Assembly: GCA_023954415.1 (NCBI GenBank) | Contig: JAMLIB010000009.1 | Location: 1 to 64,000 of the forward strand | Direction: 5' to 3' | Source: Trueperaceae bacterium | Lineage (GTDB): Bacteria > Deinococcota > Deinococci > Deinococcales > Trueperaceae | DNA length: 64,000 nucleotides | Shown: piece after piece, positions 32,758 through 41,676 of the stretch | How the letters are laid out: every line of letters starts with the position of its first letter | Position numbering within the stretch: the stretch's first letter is position 1 | Made by a program: the position numbers and the translations under genes | The notes under the pieces: generated by a model | What the model saw: the letters and a program-made list of their open reading frames with translations, nothing else | The model's database searches: none | Told to the model about the DNA's origin: nothing

Positions 32758-33839
32758 GCGCGCCGGCCGCGCACCCGAACGCCACGCCGACCGCAGCCAA
32801 GCATGCCGCTCGCGGTTGGGTCGTGTGGCGCTGGCGCGACCTCTCGCTCGCCTGGCGGCCCAGGCAGGCCGCGGTCGTGATCGCGCTGCTGGCCACGACC
32901 GCGCTCGTCGCCGCCGTCGCCATGACCGTAGGGACCTTCCACGTGGCGTTGGCCGACGTCTTCGCGATCCTCGCCGGCAGGGGAGAGGGCGGCGTCGGGG
33001 AGCGGATCGTCATGAACATCCGGCTGCCGCGCGTCCTCGCCGGCATCTTCGCCGGAGCCGCGCTCGGGGCGTCCGGAGCCGTGTTCCAGTCCGTGTCGCG
33101 CAACGCCCTCGGGTCGCCAGACGTCATAGGCTTCACGACCGGCGCCGCCACGGGCGCCATCTCCCAGATCGTCCTCTTCGGCGGCGGCCCCAACCAGGTG
33201 GCCGCCGCGGCCGTGATCGGCGGGGTGCTCACGGCGGCGGTCGTCTACCTCCTGGCGCTCAAGGGCGGCATGGTGGGCGGCTACCGCCTCCTGCTGACCG
33301 GCATCGGCGTCGGCGCCGTCCTCGGCGCCCTCAACGGGCTGCTGCTCGTCAGGGGCGCGCTCGACGACGCCGTCAACGCCAACCTCTGGCTCGCCGGCTC
33401 GCTCAACGCGCGCAAGTGGACCCACGTGTACCCCGTCATGCTCGGCACGCTCGCGCTCGTGCCGCTGCTCGCCCTCGGGGCCAAGCGCCTCTCGCTCATG
33501 GAGATGGGCGACGACCTCGCCAGGCAGCTGGGCGTCGCGGTCGAGCGCACGAGGCTGCTCAGCGTGTTCGGCGCGGTCCTGCTGGCCGCCTTGGCTACGG
33601 CCGCCACCGGCCCCATCGCCTTCGTCGCGCTGGCCGCGCCGCAACTGGTCGTACGCCTCGGCGGCCGCTCCGACCTGCCGGTGATCGGCGCCGCGGCCAT
33701 GGGCGCCTGCCTGCTGGTGGCGGCCGACCTCCTCACCCAACTCGCCCCCTTGGGCGCCAACCTCCCGATCGGGCGCATGACGGGCGTCATCGGGGGCGTG
33801 TACCTGATCTGGCTGCTCACCCGCGGTCGGAACCTATGA
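32754..33839 (+). CDS. FecCD-family siderophore permease
   Basis: 361 residues, second permease subunit. It carries the same landmarks (RLPRVLAGIFAGAALGASGA, NALGSPDVIGFTTGAATGAI, LWLAGSLNARKWTHVYPV, GDDLARQLGVAVERTRLL, GPIAFVALAAPQLVVRLGG, GGVYLIWLLTR). The N-terminal 45 residues are a basic cytosolic stretch. GTG 32754 overlaps the first permease stop and ATGA links it to the ATPase gene. Confidence 0.9.
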   Translation: MSAPAAHPNATPTAAKHAARGWVVWRWRDLSLAWRPRQAAVVIALLATTALVAAVAMTVGTFHVALADVFAILAGRGEGGVGERIVMNIRLPRVLAGIFAGAALGASGAVFQSVSRNALGSPDVIGFTTGAATGAISQIVLFGGGPNQVAAAAVIGGVLTAAVVYLLALKGGMVGGYRLLLTGIGVGAVLGALNGLLLVRGALDDAVNANLWLAGSLNARKWTHVYPVMLGTLALVPLLALGAKRLSLMEMGDDLARQLGVAVERTRLLSVFGAVLLAALATAATGPIAFVALAAPQLVVRLGGRSDLPVIGAAAMGACLLVAADLLTQLAPLGANLPIGRMTGVIGGVYLIWLLTRGRNL

Positions 33840-34633
33840 GCGAGCTGCTGGCCGCCCGAGAGGTGACGCTCGCCTACGACGGCGCGACGGTCGCCCGCGA
33901 CGTGAGCGTCGCCGTTCCGGCCGGGCGCGTCACCGTCATCATCGGTCCGAACGCGTGCGGCAAGACCACGTTGCTGAGGGCGCTGGCGCGCCTGCTCGCA
34001 CCGAAGAGCGGCAACGTCGTGCTGGACGGGAAGGACATCCGCAGGTACGGCACGAAGGAGGTCGCCAGGCGCCTCGGGCTGCTGCCGCAGGCGATGACGG
34101 CGCCCTTCGGCATCACTGTGGCCGACCTCGTCGCCAGGGGGCGCTTCCCGCACCAGGAGCTGTTCAGGCAGTGGTCGCCCGCGGACGAGGAGGCCGTGCA
34201 GGCGGCCATGCGCCTCACGCGCGTCACGGCGCTGGCGGAGCGCGAGGTCGACGAGCTCTCCGGCGGCCAGCGCCAGCGCGTGTGGCTGGCCATGGTGCTG
34301 GCGCAGGCGACGCCCCTCATGCTCCTCGACGAGCCGACCACCTACCTGGACATCGCGCATCAGCTCGACGTGCTCGAGCTCTGCCGCAAGCTCAACCGCG
34401 AGGAGGGGCGCACGCTCGTGATGGTGCTCCACGACCTCAACCAGGCCGCGCGCTACGCGGACCACCTCGTCGTCATGAAGGACGGCGCCGTCGTGGCCGA
34501 AGGCGCCCCGGCCGACGTGCTGACGGTCGAGCTGCTCGCGCGCACTTTCGCCCTCGAGGCGCGCATCGCGACCGACCCGGTGTCCTCCACGCCCATGGTG
34601 ATCCCGGTCGCCAGCCTCGAGCGACACGACTGA
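33836..34633 (+). CDS. siderophore ABC transporter ATP-binding protein
   Basis: 265 residues with a complete ABC ATPase: Walker A GPNACGKTTLLRAL (Cys in place of the usual Gly/Ser before GK), Q-loop LLPQAMTAPFG, signature ELSGGQRQRVWLAM, Walker B LMLLDEPTTYLDIAHQ and H-loop VLHDLNQAARYAD. It powers the two FecCD permeases, and the whole operon is FepBDGC-like. The 3' end is eight bases from the convergent nanE gene. Confidence 0.93.
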   Translation: MSELLAAREVTLAYDGATVARDVSVAVPAGRVTVIIGPNACGKTTLLRALARLLAPKSGNVVLDGKDIRRYGTKEVARRLGLLPQAMTAPFGITVADLVARGRFPHQELFRQWSPADEEAVQAAMRLTRVTALAEREVDELSGGQRQRVWLAMVLAQATPLMLLDEPTTYLDIAHQLDVLELCRKLNREEGRTLVMVLHDLNQAARYADHLVVMKDGAVVAEGAPADVLTVELLARTFALEARIATDPVSSTPMVIPVASLERHD

Positions 34634-34640
34634 GCTTGCG

Positions 34641-35366
34641 TTACCCGATGCCGGCGACGAACCGCTTGGCGAGCGCCAGCGTGTCGGTGATGGCCGTGCC
34701 GACCACCACCGCATGCGCCCCGGCCGCGAAGGCCGCCTTGACCTGCTCCGGTGTGCCGTACCGCCCCTCGGCGACGACCGGCCGGTCCTGCGCCGCGGCC
34801 AGGGCGGCGACAAGCGCCAGGTCCGGTCCGTTCGGCGGCGGCTCGCCGTTCGTGTAACCCGAGAGGGTGGTCGCGACGAGGTCGGCCCCCGCCTCCGCGG
34901 CGGCCACGCCTTCCGCGACGCAGGAGACATCGGCCATGATCGGCAGGTCGAGGAAGGTGGCGCGGATCTGTCGGATGAGCTCGGCGGCGCTCGGCGCCCC
35001 CGTCCCCGTGCGTGGCCGCAGCGTCGCGTCCACCGCGACCAGGTCGGCGCCGGCGGCCACCAGCGCCTCGACGGAGGCGAGGCCGGGCGTGATGTAGGCG
35101 ACGGGGTCTATGTCCGGGCGCTTGTCGATGCCGATGATCGGGACCGAGACGTTCGCCCTGATCGCGGCCACGAACGCCGGGCCGTCCGCCCGGATGCCGA
35201 CGGCGCCGGCCAGCTCCGCCGCCCTCGCCATGGCCGCCATGTGGCTCGGGTGGCGCAGCGGCGAACCCTCCGGCGCCTGGCACGAGATGACGAGGCCGCC
35301 GCGCAGCGCCGCGATCACGGCGCGCGTACGCGGACGGGCGGTCGGCGAGACCGGCAGGGCGCTCAC
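34641..35366 (-). CDS. nanE: N-acetylmannosamine-6-phosphate 2-epimerase
   Basis: 241-residue NanE TIM barrel: LRGGLVISCQAPEGSPLRHP at the start, VPIIGIDKRPDIDP, AGADLVAVDATLRPR with the catalytic-lysine/aspartate strand pair, PIMADVSCVAEGVAAAEAGA and VVAEGRYGTPEQVKAAFAAG. The enzyme converts ManNAc-6-P into GlcNAc-6-P in sialic acid or ManNAc catabolism. GTG 35366 overlaps the stop of the DUF4127 gene (GTGA). No NanA lyase is in the window, so free ManNAc or another precursor may be the substrate of the pathway. Confidence 0.92.
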   Translation of the reverse strand: MSALPVSPTARPRTRAVIAALRGGLVISCQAPEGSPLRHPSHMAAMARAAELAGAVGIRADGPAFVAAIRANVSVPIIGIDKRPDIDPVAYITPGLASVEALVAAGADLVAVDATLRPRTGTGAPSAAELIRQIRATFLDLPIMADVSCVAEGVAAAEAGADLVATTLSGYTNGEPPPNGPDLALVAALAAAQDRPVVAEGRYGTPEQVKAAFAAGAHAVVVGTAITDTLALAKRFVAGIG

Positions 35367-37048
35367 GCCGCCCCTCCAGCGCGCTGGCCGCCCGGTGCCG
35401 CGCCCCGTTCGGTACCGCGTTCGTCGGTGCGCTCGATGGCGTAGTCGATCTCGAAGACGCGCTGCCATGGGAACGCCAGGTGCGTGACCCGGTAAGGCAG
35501 CCCGAACCTCAGCGACTCGGCGTCGAGACCCGCGCGCGCCTGGTCGGCCACGGCGCCTTGCCGTGCCGCCGGCACGAACCCGCCCAGCCCGAGGGGCTTG
35601 AGCTCCGGCTGCAAGAGGAGGCGGGTGCGCACGCGCGCCTGGTAGAGCCAGTCGTCGACGAGGCGGGCCGCGACGGCCAGCTCCAGCGCCGCGCGGTCCG
35701 CGCCGAGGGCCGCCAGGCAGCCGAGCGTCACGGCCGAGCCGAGGGCGTTGCCCGCCGTGTTCCAACCCCCGTAGCCGGCGAGCAGCGGCAGCGCGCCGTC
35801 GGTGGCCAGCCCCGTCATGAGCAGGTCGTCCGCGCCGTTGACATGGGCCACGTCGGCGAGCGCGACGAGCGCGGGGCCGTCCAGGAGCGCCCGGAGGGTG
35901 TCGCGGAAGGCCGGCAACGACCGGTCGAGGCCGTCGACGGGCGCCTCCGCGGCGGCGAGCCAGGCCTGCTCGTCCTCGGTCAGCGCGCCGGGGTGCTCGG
36001 CGGCGTAGCCAATCGCGTGCGACGCGCCGCCCTGCCCCTGCGACCGCGAGGGGCTGTTGACGCCGAGCCAGAGGTCGACCGGCGCGCCGGGGGGCAACTG
36101 CACGGCGCCGGCGGCGCGAAGGTGGACGGTGACGAGGTCGCCGAGGGGCCGGTCCTCGTACGCCGTCTGGACGTCGGCGCCGCGCCGCGACGCGTAGAAC
36201 GCGCTCACGCGCGGTCTGCGCCCGATCACCCGCGAGGCGAGGCGGGCGATCAGCGCCTGCGCGACCTCGTCGGCGCCCGGGTAGACGAGCACACGGTCGT
36301 CCAGGCCGCGGCGCCGGACCTCCGCCTCGAGGCGGCGCCGGTTCATCACGTTCAGGCCCCACTCCGCCGTGTCGTCCTGGTTGAGGACGAGCGTGTCGAT
36401 CACGCCGTCCGCTACGAGGTCGAGCGCGGCCAGGTTGACCGCGAGCGTGCGCTGCCTGATGTCGAGCTGGTCCTGCCAGACCTCGGCGGGCAGCTCGGCG
36501 CGCAGGCCGGCGAGCTCGCGCGCTTCCTCGGCGCTGAGCGCGTCGGCGACGGCGCGATGCTCCAGCACGGAGCGCCGGAAGATGGCGCGGCCGTACGAGC
36601 GGTAGTAGCTCGGCTCCTCCGCGTCGTCGTCCTCGCGGCTGACGCGCTGGATGCTGCTGAACGCGAGGATGGGCAGCCCGGGTGCGGCCTCCCGCATGCG
36701 CCTCAGGACCTCCAGGCGCCCCAGGGCGCCGCCGAGGTCGTTGCCCGACTGGCGCGACGGGATGAGCCCGCCCCAGGCGAGCGTGTCGAGCGCGATGACG
36801 GCGCCTAGGGGTCGTCCGGACGGGCTACCGGAGGCGCCACCGGAGGCGCCTGCCCCGCTCGCGGCGGCCAGGAGCCAGTCGGCCAACCCGGCCACGTCAG
36901 CTGGCGTCTTGCGGCCACCCAGGAGGGGGGTGGGGCTGGCCAGGCCCCAGCCGAGCGCGTCGGTGAGGAGGCGCGGGTAGGCGGCGTTGATGGGGCGCTC
37001 GTCTAGGGGGATGAGCAGCAGAGAGTCGATGGTCGTTGATCCCTTCAT
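35363..37048 (-). CDS. DUF4127 family protein
   Basis: 561 residues. It matches DUF4127: an opening LLIPLDERPINAAYPRLLTD, ALDTLAWGGLIPSRQSG, SSIQRVSREDDDAEEPSYY, TLVLNQDDTAEWGLN, ADEVAQALIARL and DVAHVNGADDLLMTGL. The protein is cytosolic, without signal peptide. Its biochemical role is unknown; DUF4127 genes commonly lie in sugar ABC/NanE loci. It overlaps nanE by four bases, so it probably acts in the same amino-sugar pathway, perhaps in a glycan or sugar-phosphate processing step. Confidence 0.85.
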   Translation of the reverse strand: MKGSTTIDSLLLIPLDERPINAAYPRLLTDALGWGLASPTPLLGGRKTPADVAGLADWLLAAASGAGASGGASGSPSGRPLGAVIALDTLAWGGLIPSRQSGNDLGGALGRLEVLRRMREAAPGLPILAFSSIQRVSREDDDAEEPSYYRSYGRAIFRRSVLEHRAVADALSAEEARELAGLRAELPAEVWQDQLDIRQRTLAVNLAALDLVADGVIDTLVLNQDDTAEWGLNVMNRRRLEAEVRRRGLDDRVLVYPGADEVAQALIARLASRVIGRRPRVSAFYASRRGADVQTAYEDRPLGDLVTVHLRAAGAVQLPPGAPVDLWLGVNSPSRSQGQGGASHAIGYAAEHPGALTEDEQAWLAAAEAPVDGLDRSLPAFRDTLRALLDGPALVALADVAHVNGADDLLMTGLATDGALPLLAGYGGWNTAGNALGSAVTLGCLAALGADRAALELAVAARLVDDWLYQARVRTRLLLQPELKPLGLGGFVPAARQGAVADQARAGLDAESLRFGLPYRVTHLAFPWQRVFEIDYAIERTDERGTERGAAPGGQRAGGAA

Positions 37049-37064
37049 GGTCGGTGCGCGGCGC

Positions 37065-37895
37065 TCAGCCCTTCACCGCGGAGGTCGACACGCCCGCGAT
37101 GAACGTCTTCTGGGCGAAGAAGAACAGGAGGATGATGGGCACGCTCATGAGGAGCGAGCCGGCCATCAGGAGCGGCCAGGCCGCCGCGCGCGTGCTGGCG
37201 AGCTGCTGCAGGCCGATGGCGAGCGTGTAGAGGCGGTCGTCGGTCAGATAGATGAGCGGGTTGAGGAAGTCCGTCCAGGTCCAGATGAATATGAACAGCG
37301 ATGCCGTGGCGAGCGCCGGCTTGGCGAGCGGCAGGACGATGCGCGCGAAGATCTGCCACTCGCTGGCGCCGTCGATCCGCGCCGAGTCGGAGATGTCGTT
37401 CGGGATCGCTGAGTAGAACTGGCGCAGCAGGAAGACGGCGAAGGCGCTGCCCGTGAGCGCCGGTACGATCAGGGGCAGGAACGTGCCGACCCAGCCGAGC
37501 TTCTGGAACATCACGAACTGCGGGATGAGCGTCACCTGGGGCGGCAGGACCATCGTTGCGAGGAGGCAGTAGAAGAGGAGCTCGCGGCCCGGCCACTTGA
37601 TGCGGGAGAAGCCGTAGGCCACGACGGCCGAGGAGGCCACGTAGAACGCCACGCTCGTCACGGTCACGAACACGGTGTTGGCCAGGTAGCGCAGGAACGG
37701 GATCTCCGTCATGAGGCGCCAGTAGTTGGACCACATCACGGGCGCGGGCACCCACTCGGGCGGGATGGCGAACACCTGTGCGTCGGTCTTGAGCGACGTG
37801 GAGATCATCCAGACGAACGGCGTCAGGAAGAAGACGGCGCCCGCGACGAGCACGACGTAGACGACGAGGTTCCAGAGGCTGTTGCGGCGGCGCAT
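37065..37895 (-). CDS. sugar ABC transporter permease (MalG type)
   Basis: 276 residues, about six helices, with the EAA loop DSARIDGASEWQIFARIVLP that docks the ATPase. N-terminal features (FFLTPFVWMISTSLKTDAQV) are typical of MalG-like subunits in CUT1 importers. The ATG at 37895 overlaps the stop of the partner permease (TGATG). No ABC ATPase gene is linked, so a shared MsmK-like ATPase encoded elsewhere must serve this importer. Confidence 0.92.
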   Translation of the reverse strand: MRRRNSLWNLVVYVVLVAGAVFFLTPFVWMISTSLKTDAQVFAIPPEWVPAPVMWSNYWRLMTEIPFLRYLANTVFVTVTSVAFYVASSAVVAYGFSRIKWPGRELLFYCLLATMVLPPQVTLIPQFVMFQKLGWVGTFLPLIVPALTGSAFAVFLLRQFYSAIPNDISDSARIDGASEWQIFARIVLPLAKPALATASLFIFIWTWTDFLNPLIYLTDDRLYTLAIGLQQLASTRAAAWPLLMAGSLLMSVPIILLFFFAQKTFIAGVSTSAVKG

Positions 37896-38788
37896 CAGCT
37901 GCGCGCCTCGTAGTAGACCCAGCCGGACGTGCGGAAGACGCCGACGAGCGCGACGGCCGTGATCGCGAGCAGGACCCACGCCATGGCCGAGGCGTAGCCC
38001 ATCCGGAAGAACTGGAAGGCGTTCTGGTACAGGTAGAGGGCGTAGACGAGCGTGGAGTTGGACGGGCCGCCGCCCGTCATGATGTAGATGTTCGTGAAGG
38101 CCTGGAACGACGTGATGATGCCCATGATCAGGTTGAAGAGGATGACGGGGGAGAGCATCGGGAGCGTCACGAAGCGGAAGCGTTGCCACCTGCTCGCCCC
38201 GTCGAGGTCGGCCGCCTCGTAGAGCGCCACCGGCACGTTCTGCAGCCCGGCCAGGTAGATGACCATCGAGCCGCCTACGCCCCACAGGCTCGCGATGATG
38301 AGCGCCGGCTTGGACCAGGTAGGGTCGGCGAGCCAGCCGGGGCCGTTGATGCCGAGCTGCCAGAGGAACTCGTTGACGGGGCCGTAGTCCGGGTTGAGGA
38401 ACCAGCGCCACAGGAGCGCGGCCGCCACGGCGGGCACGACGCTCGGCAGGAAGTACACCGTGCGGAAGAGCCCCTGCAGGCGCACCTTGTTGTTGAGGAG
38501 CATCGCGATGACCAGGCTCAGGCCCAGCGAGAACGGGATGCCGATCGCGGCCAGGTAGAGCGTGTTGTAGAGCGTCTTGCCGAAGAGCGGGTCTGCGATC
38601 AGGTCTGTGTAGTTGCGCGCGCCGATCCACCTGGGGGCGGACACGACGTTGTAGTCGGTGAACGAGAAGTAGAGCGAGGCGAGCACTGGGTAGACGGTGA
38701 AGACGACGAACCCGATGAGCCAGGGGGATACGAAGGCCAACCCCAGCCAGAGGTCGCGGCGCTGCCGGCGGGTCATGGACCTAAACAC
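37895..38788 (-). CDS. sugar ABC transporter permease (MalF type)
   Basis: 297 residues with about six helices: WLGLAFVSPWLIGFVVFTVY at the start, VYFLPSVVPAVAAALLWRW, and the EAA loop YEAADLDGASRWQRFRFVTL. It pairs with the downstream MalG-like subunit to form the CUT1 channel. The binding-protein gene ends 84 bases upstream. Confidence 0.92.
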   Translation of the reverse strand: MFRSMTRRQRRDLWLGLAFVSPWLIGFVVFTVYPVLASLYFSFTDYNVVSAPRWIGARNYTDLIADPLFGKTLYNTLYLAAIGIPFSLGLSLVIAMLLNNKVRLQGLFRTVYFLPSVVPAVAAALLWRWFLNPDYGPVNEFLWQLGINGPGWLADPTWSKPALIIASLWGVGGSMVIYLAGLQNVPVALYEAADLDGASRWQRFRFVTLPMLSPVILFNLIMGIITSFQAFTNIYIMTGGGPSNSTLVYALYLYQNAFQFFRMGYASAMAWVLLAITAVALVGVFRTSGWVYYEARS

Positions 38789-38872
38789 GTTCAGCCGCCC
38801 GGTGCGGCGCCGGCGTGGGCGCGCGTCCGACCGGCCGGACGGCGCCGGCGCCTCTGGCGAGGGAGGGGTTCA

Positions 38873-40168
38873 TCAGCGGTACTTCTCCAGTTCGCGTTGC
38901 ACGTTGCGCTGGGCCGTCTCGAGCGCCTCGCGGGCCGACACCGTGCCGTCCTGGACGGCGGCGAGAGCCTGGTTGAGTTGGTCGCTCAGGTACAGGCCGA
39001 CGGGGAGGCCGGGCGGCGTGTAGACGTAGCCGGTCAGCAGCATGTCGATGTACGTCTGCATGTGCGGCGTGATGGTGTCGGCGAAGACGGGCATGGCCAG
39101 CGCGTCGCGCCGCGGCGGGATGTTGGCGAGCGCGGCCGCGAAGCGCGCGGACTGCTCGGGCGCGCTCAGCCAGAGGAGGAAGCGCGTGGCCTCGGCCTTG
39201 TGCGTCGCCTGGGCCGGTATCACCCAGAAGGAGCTCTGCACGGGCGTGACGTCGTCCCGGCCCCCTTCGGGCGCCGGGAAGTTCGTTACCCCCCAGTTCA
39301 GGTCGAGGGCGTACTCGCGCGTGAACGCGACCTCCCACTGGCCGCCCTCCTGCATGGCGATCTGCCCGCGGTAGAAGGGGTTGAACGGGCTGGCCATGTC
39401 GCCCCACCCCGCCTGGAAGCGGCGGATCTTCGCGATGTCGTACTTCTCGTAGAACGCCGCGAGCCATTCGAAGGCGGCAACGTTCCCAGGGTGGTCGAGG
39501 GTGACCTCGAGCGTCTCCGGGTCGTAGAGCTGCCCGCCGAAGGCGTAGCAGTAGATGGCCGTGACGTTCGGGTAGAACCCCAGGCGGCGCATGTTGCCGC
39601 GTGCGTCGACGGTCGTGAGCTGCTCGGTGAGGGCGTCGAGCTCCGCGATGGTGCGTGGGGGCGCCTCAGGGTCGAGGCCGGCCGCGGCGAAGACGTCCTT
39701 GTTCCACATGAAGGCGTAGACGTTGATGGTGGTCGGAATGCCGTACTTGGCGCCCTGGTAGGCGCCGTACTCCCAGATGCCGGGCAGGTAGTCCTCCGGG
39801 CCGACGCCCGCGGCGCTCAGGTCGGCCGTGAGGTCCGCCAACGCGCCGCCGTAGCCGAGGGGGACGACCATCCAGTCCCAGACGGTCACGAGGTCGGCGG
39901 GCGCGCCGCCGGCCAAGGAGGCGAGGATGCGCTCGCCGTCGCCGATGGGCACGAACGAAGAACGCACCCTCACCTCGGACTGGCTGGCGTTGAACTCGTC
40001 GACGAGCGCCTGCAAGGCCTGCCCCTCGGAGCCGCCCCAGGCCTGCCAGAACGTGATCTCGGTCTGGGCGGACGCTGCGGAGAGGAAGAGGGCGCCGAGC
40101 AGCGCGAGCCAGGCGCTGGCGAAGCGGTCTCGGAGTGGCCGGCGGGTGGGGCAGCTGGCGGGCAGCAT
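38873..40168 (-). CDS. sugar ABC transporter substrate-binding protein
   Basis: 431 residues. A signal peptide (SAWLALLGALFLSAASAQ) is followed by a family 1 extracellular solute-binding domain: ITFWQAWGGSEGQALQALVD, FNASQSEVRVRSSFVPIGDG, ADLVTVWDWMVVPLGYGGAL, INVYAFMWNKDVFAAAGLDP and MQEGGQWEVAF. It should bind an oligosaccharide or amino sugar in the periplasm. ATG 40168 is chosen for its GAGGAG site seven bases upstream. It lies 11 bases after the DUF4434-like gene. Confidence 0.9.
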   Translation of the reverse strand: MLPASCPTRRPLRDRFASAWLALLGALFLSAASAQTEITFWQAWGGSEGQALQALVDEFNASQSEVRVRSSFVPIGDGERILASLAGGAPADLVTVWDWMVVPLGYGGALADLTADLSAAGVGPEDYLPGIWEYGAYQGAKYGIPTTINVYAFMWNKDVFAAAGLDPEAPPRTIAELDALTEQLTTVDARGNMRRLGFYPNVTAIYCYAFGGQLYDPETLEVTLDHPGNVAAFEWLAAFYEKYDIAKIRRFQAGWGDMASPFNPFYRGQIAMQEGGQWEVAFTREYALDLNWGVTNFPAPEGGRDDVTPVQSSFWVIPAQATHKAEATRFLLWLSAPEQSARFAAALANIPPRRDALAMPVFADTITPHMQTYIDMLLTGYVYTPPGLPVGLYLSDQLNQALAAVQDGTVSAREALETAQRNVQRELEKYR

Positions 40169-40179
40169 GGTCACGCTCC

Positions 40180-41676
40180 TCACGGGTCGAGCTCCTTCAG
40201 GTACGCCAGGTAGTCCTGGTAGAGCTGGGCAGCCGCTCCCCCGGCGCGCGGGCTCATGTGGTCGGGGAAGGCGAACGCCACGAACTTCGCGACGAAGGGC
40301 GCCTCCAGCTCGAGTTGGCTCCTCACCGTCGCCATCTTCGCGCTCGTGGCCTGCCAGGCGAGGTCGTCGACCGGCCAGCCGTGGGTCTGCTCGAAGACCT
40401 CCAGGTCGGACCAGAGCTCCACGCCGTGCGCGTCCGTGACGGCCTTGAGGGCGCGGTAGACGGGCACGCCCTCCGCCACGGTCGTCCGCCGCGTGCCGAC
40501 GCCGTCTTGCATGGCGATGACGTCGAGATCTGCCTGCGCGAGGGTGGTGTCCCACCAGGCCGCGTACGCCGCACCGTCCGGCCGCATGCCGAAGTATGGC
40601 GCCACCATCACCGGGCGGCCGACCTGGGTGTGGGCGGCATCGGCCATGGCGGCGAGGTAGGTCGTCATGGCCTCGTGGGCCGCGGGCGTCACGAAGCTCC
40701 TGTCGTCGATCTCCTCGGGCAGGTAGTAGCCGACCAGTGCCGGCGAGGCGCCGTAGAGCCTCTCCAGCTCCAGCATGAGCGCCGTGTTGCTGGCGGAGGA
40801 GGCGGTCGGGTCGAACTTGCCTTCCCAGTAGGCCGGGTCGAGGGCGAGGCCGAGCCACACCCGGAAGCCCGCGCCCTCTGCGGCGGCGAGCAGCTCGCCG
40901 ATGGGGTCCCACGTCCCCATGTCGGTCCCCGCGGTCGTGCCGGCGTTCCAGCCGGCGGGCTGGCCGAGGTTCAGGTAGCGCGAGCCGTCGCCGGAGACGG
41001 CGACGGCGACGGCGGCGGGCAGCTCGACGGCCGAGACGTCGGAGCGCATGAACTGTACCTCCACCCGGTCGAAGGCCGTCGGCTCGCCCAGGTCGAAGTC
41101 GACGACGATCTCGCCGCCAGGCGACTGCCAGCCGACCATGTCGGACCAGGCGAAGTTGGCGCTCCCGTCCGTGAGCTTCCCGCCCGTCGCGGCGTCCGGG
41201 TCGAGGTAGGTGCCGGACGGACCGGGCGTGAGCACGTAGCCGCGGCCGGCCACCACGTCGCGGCCCTGGTCCAGCACGCGGACCTCGGGGATCATCGTCC
41301 ACTCCTTGCTGTTGGGCGTGACGAGGATGCGCAGGTGCGTCGCCTTGGCCGGCGCGTCTGCCTGCCAGGCGAGAGTGGCGATGGACTCGTTGGGCGGCAG
41401 GGCCGCCGCCGGCGGGGGCGCGCCCGGGATGGCGGCGATCGTCGGGAAGTAGCTCACCTCGCCGTAGCGGGCGTACTGCACGATCAGCGTGTCGAAGCCG
41501 ACCGAACGCATGTGCTCCAGCTCCGCGCGCCACCCGTCCTCGCCGAGCGTGGCGAGCTGGTAGTTGAGCTGCACGAACGTACCGGTGAGAACGGGCCTCG
41601 TCTGGGCGAACGCCGTGCTCGCCAGGGCGATGGCCCCGGCGAGCACGGCGTCACGCAGCTGTCTGCGCTTGGTCAT
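40180..41676 (-). CDS. secreted DUF4434-type TIM-barrel protein with inserted discoidin-like module
   Basis: 498 residues with a signal peptide (LAGAIALASTAFAQ). The barrel parts resemble DUF4434 (glycoside-hydrolase-like): LTGTFVQLNYQLATLGEDGW and MRSVGFDTLIVQYARYGEVS near the start, WLGLALDPAYWEGKFDP, VGYYLPEEIDD and DLDVIAMQDGVG later, with conserved E/D that could act as acid/base. Residues about 145-243 are an inserted discoidin-like module (GGKLTDGSANFAWSDMVGWQ, FMRSDVSAVELP) that is nearly the same as the modules of the next upstream gene. Together with the sugar importer and NanE it probably releases or binds glycans outside the cell. Confidence 0.72.
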   Translation of the reverse strand: MTKRRQLRDAVLAGAIALASTAFAQTRPVLTGTFVQLNYQLATLGEDGWRAELEHMRSVGFDTLIVQYARYGEVSYFPTIAAIPGAPPPAAALPPNESIATLAWQADAPAKATHLRILVTPNSKEWTMIPEVRVLDQGRDVVAGRGYVLTPGPSGTYLDPDAATGGKLTDGSANFAWSDMVGWQSPGGEIVVDFDLGEPTAFDRVEVQFMRSDVSAVELPAAVAVAVSGDGSRYLNLGQPAGWNAGTTAGTDMGTWDPIGELLAAAEGAGFRVWLGLALDPAYWEGKFDPTASSASNTALMLELERLYGASPALVGYYLPEEIDDRSFVTPAAHEAMTTYLAAMADAAHTQVGRPVMVAPYFGMRPDGAAYAAWWDTTLAQADLDVIAMQDGVGTRRTTVAEGVPVYRALKAVTDAHGVELWSDLEVFEQTHGWPVDDLAWQATSAKMATVRSQLELEAPFVAKFVAFAFPDHMSPRAGGAAAQLYQDYLAYLKELDP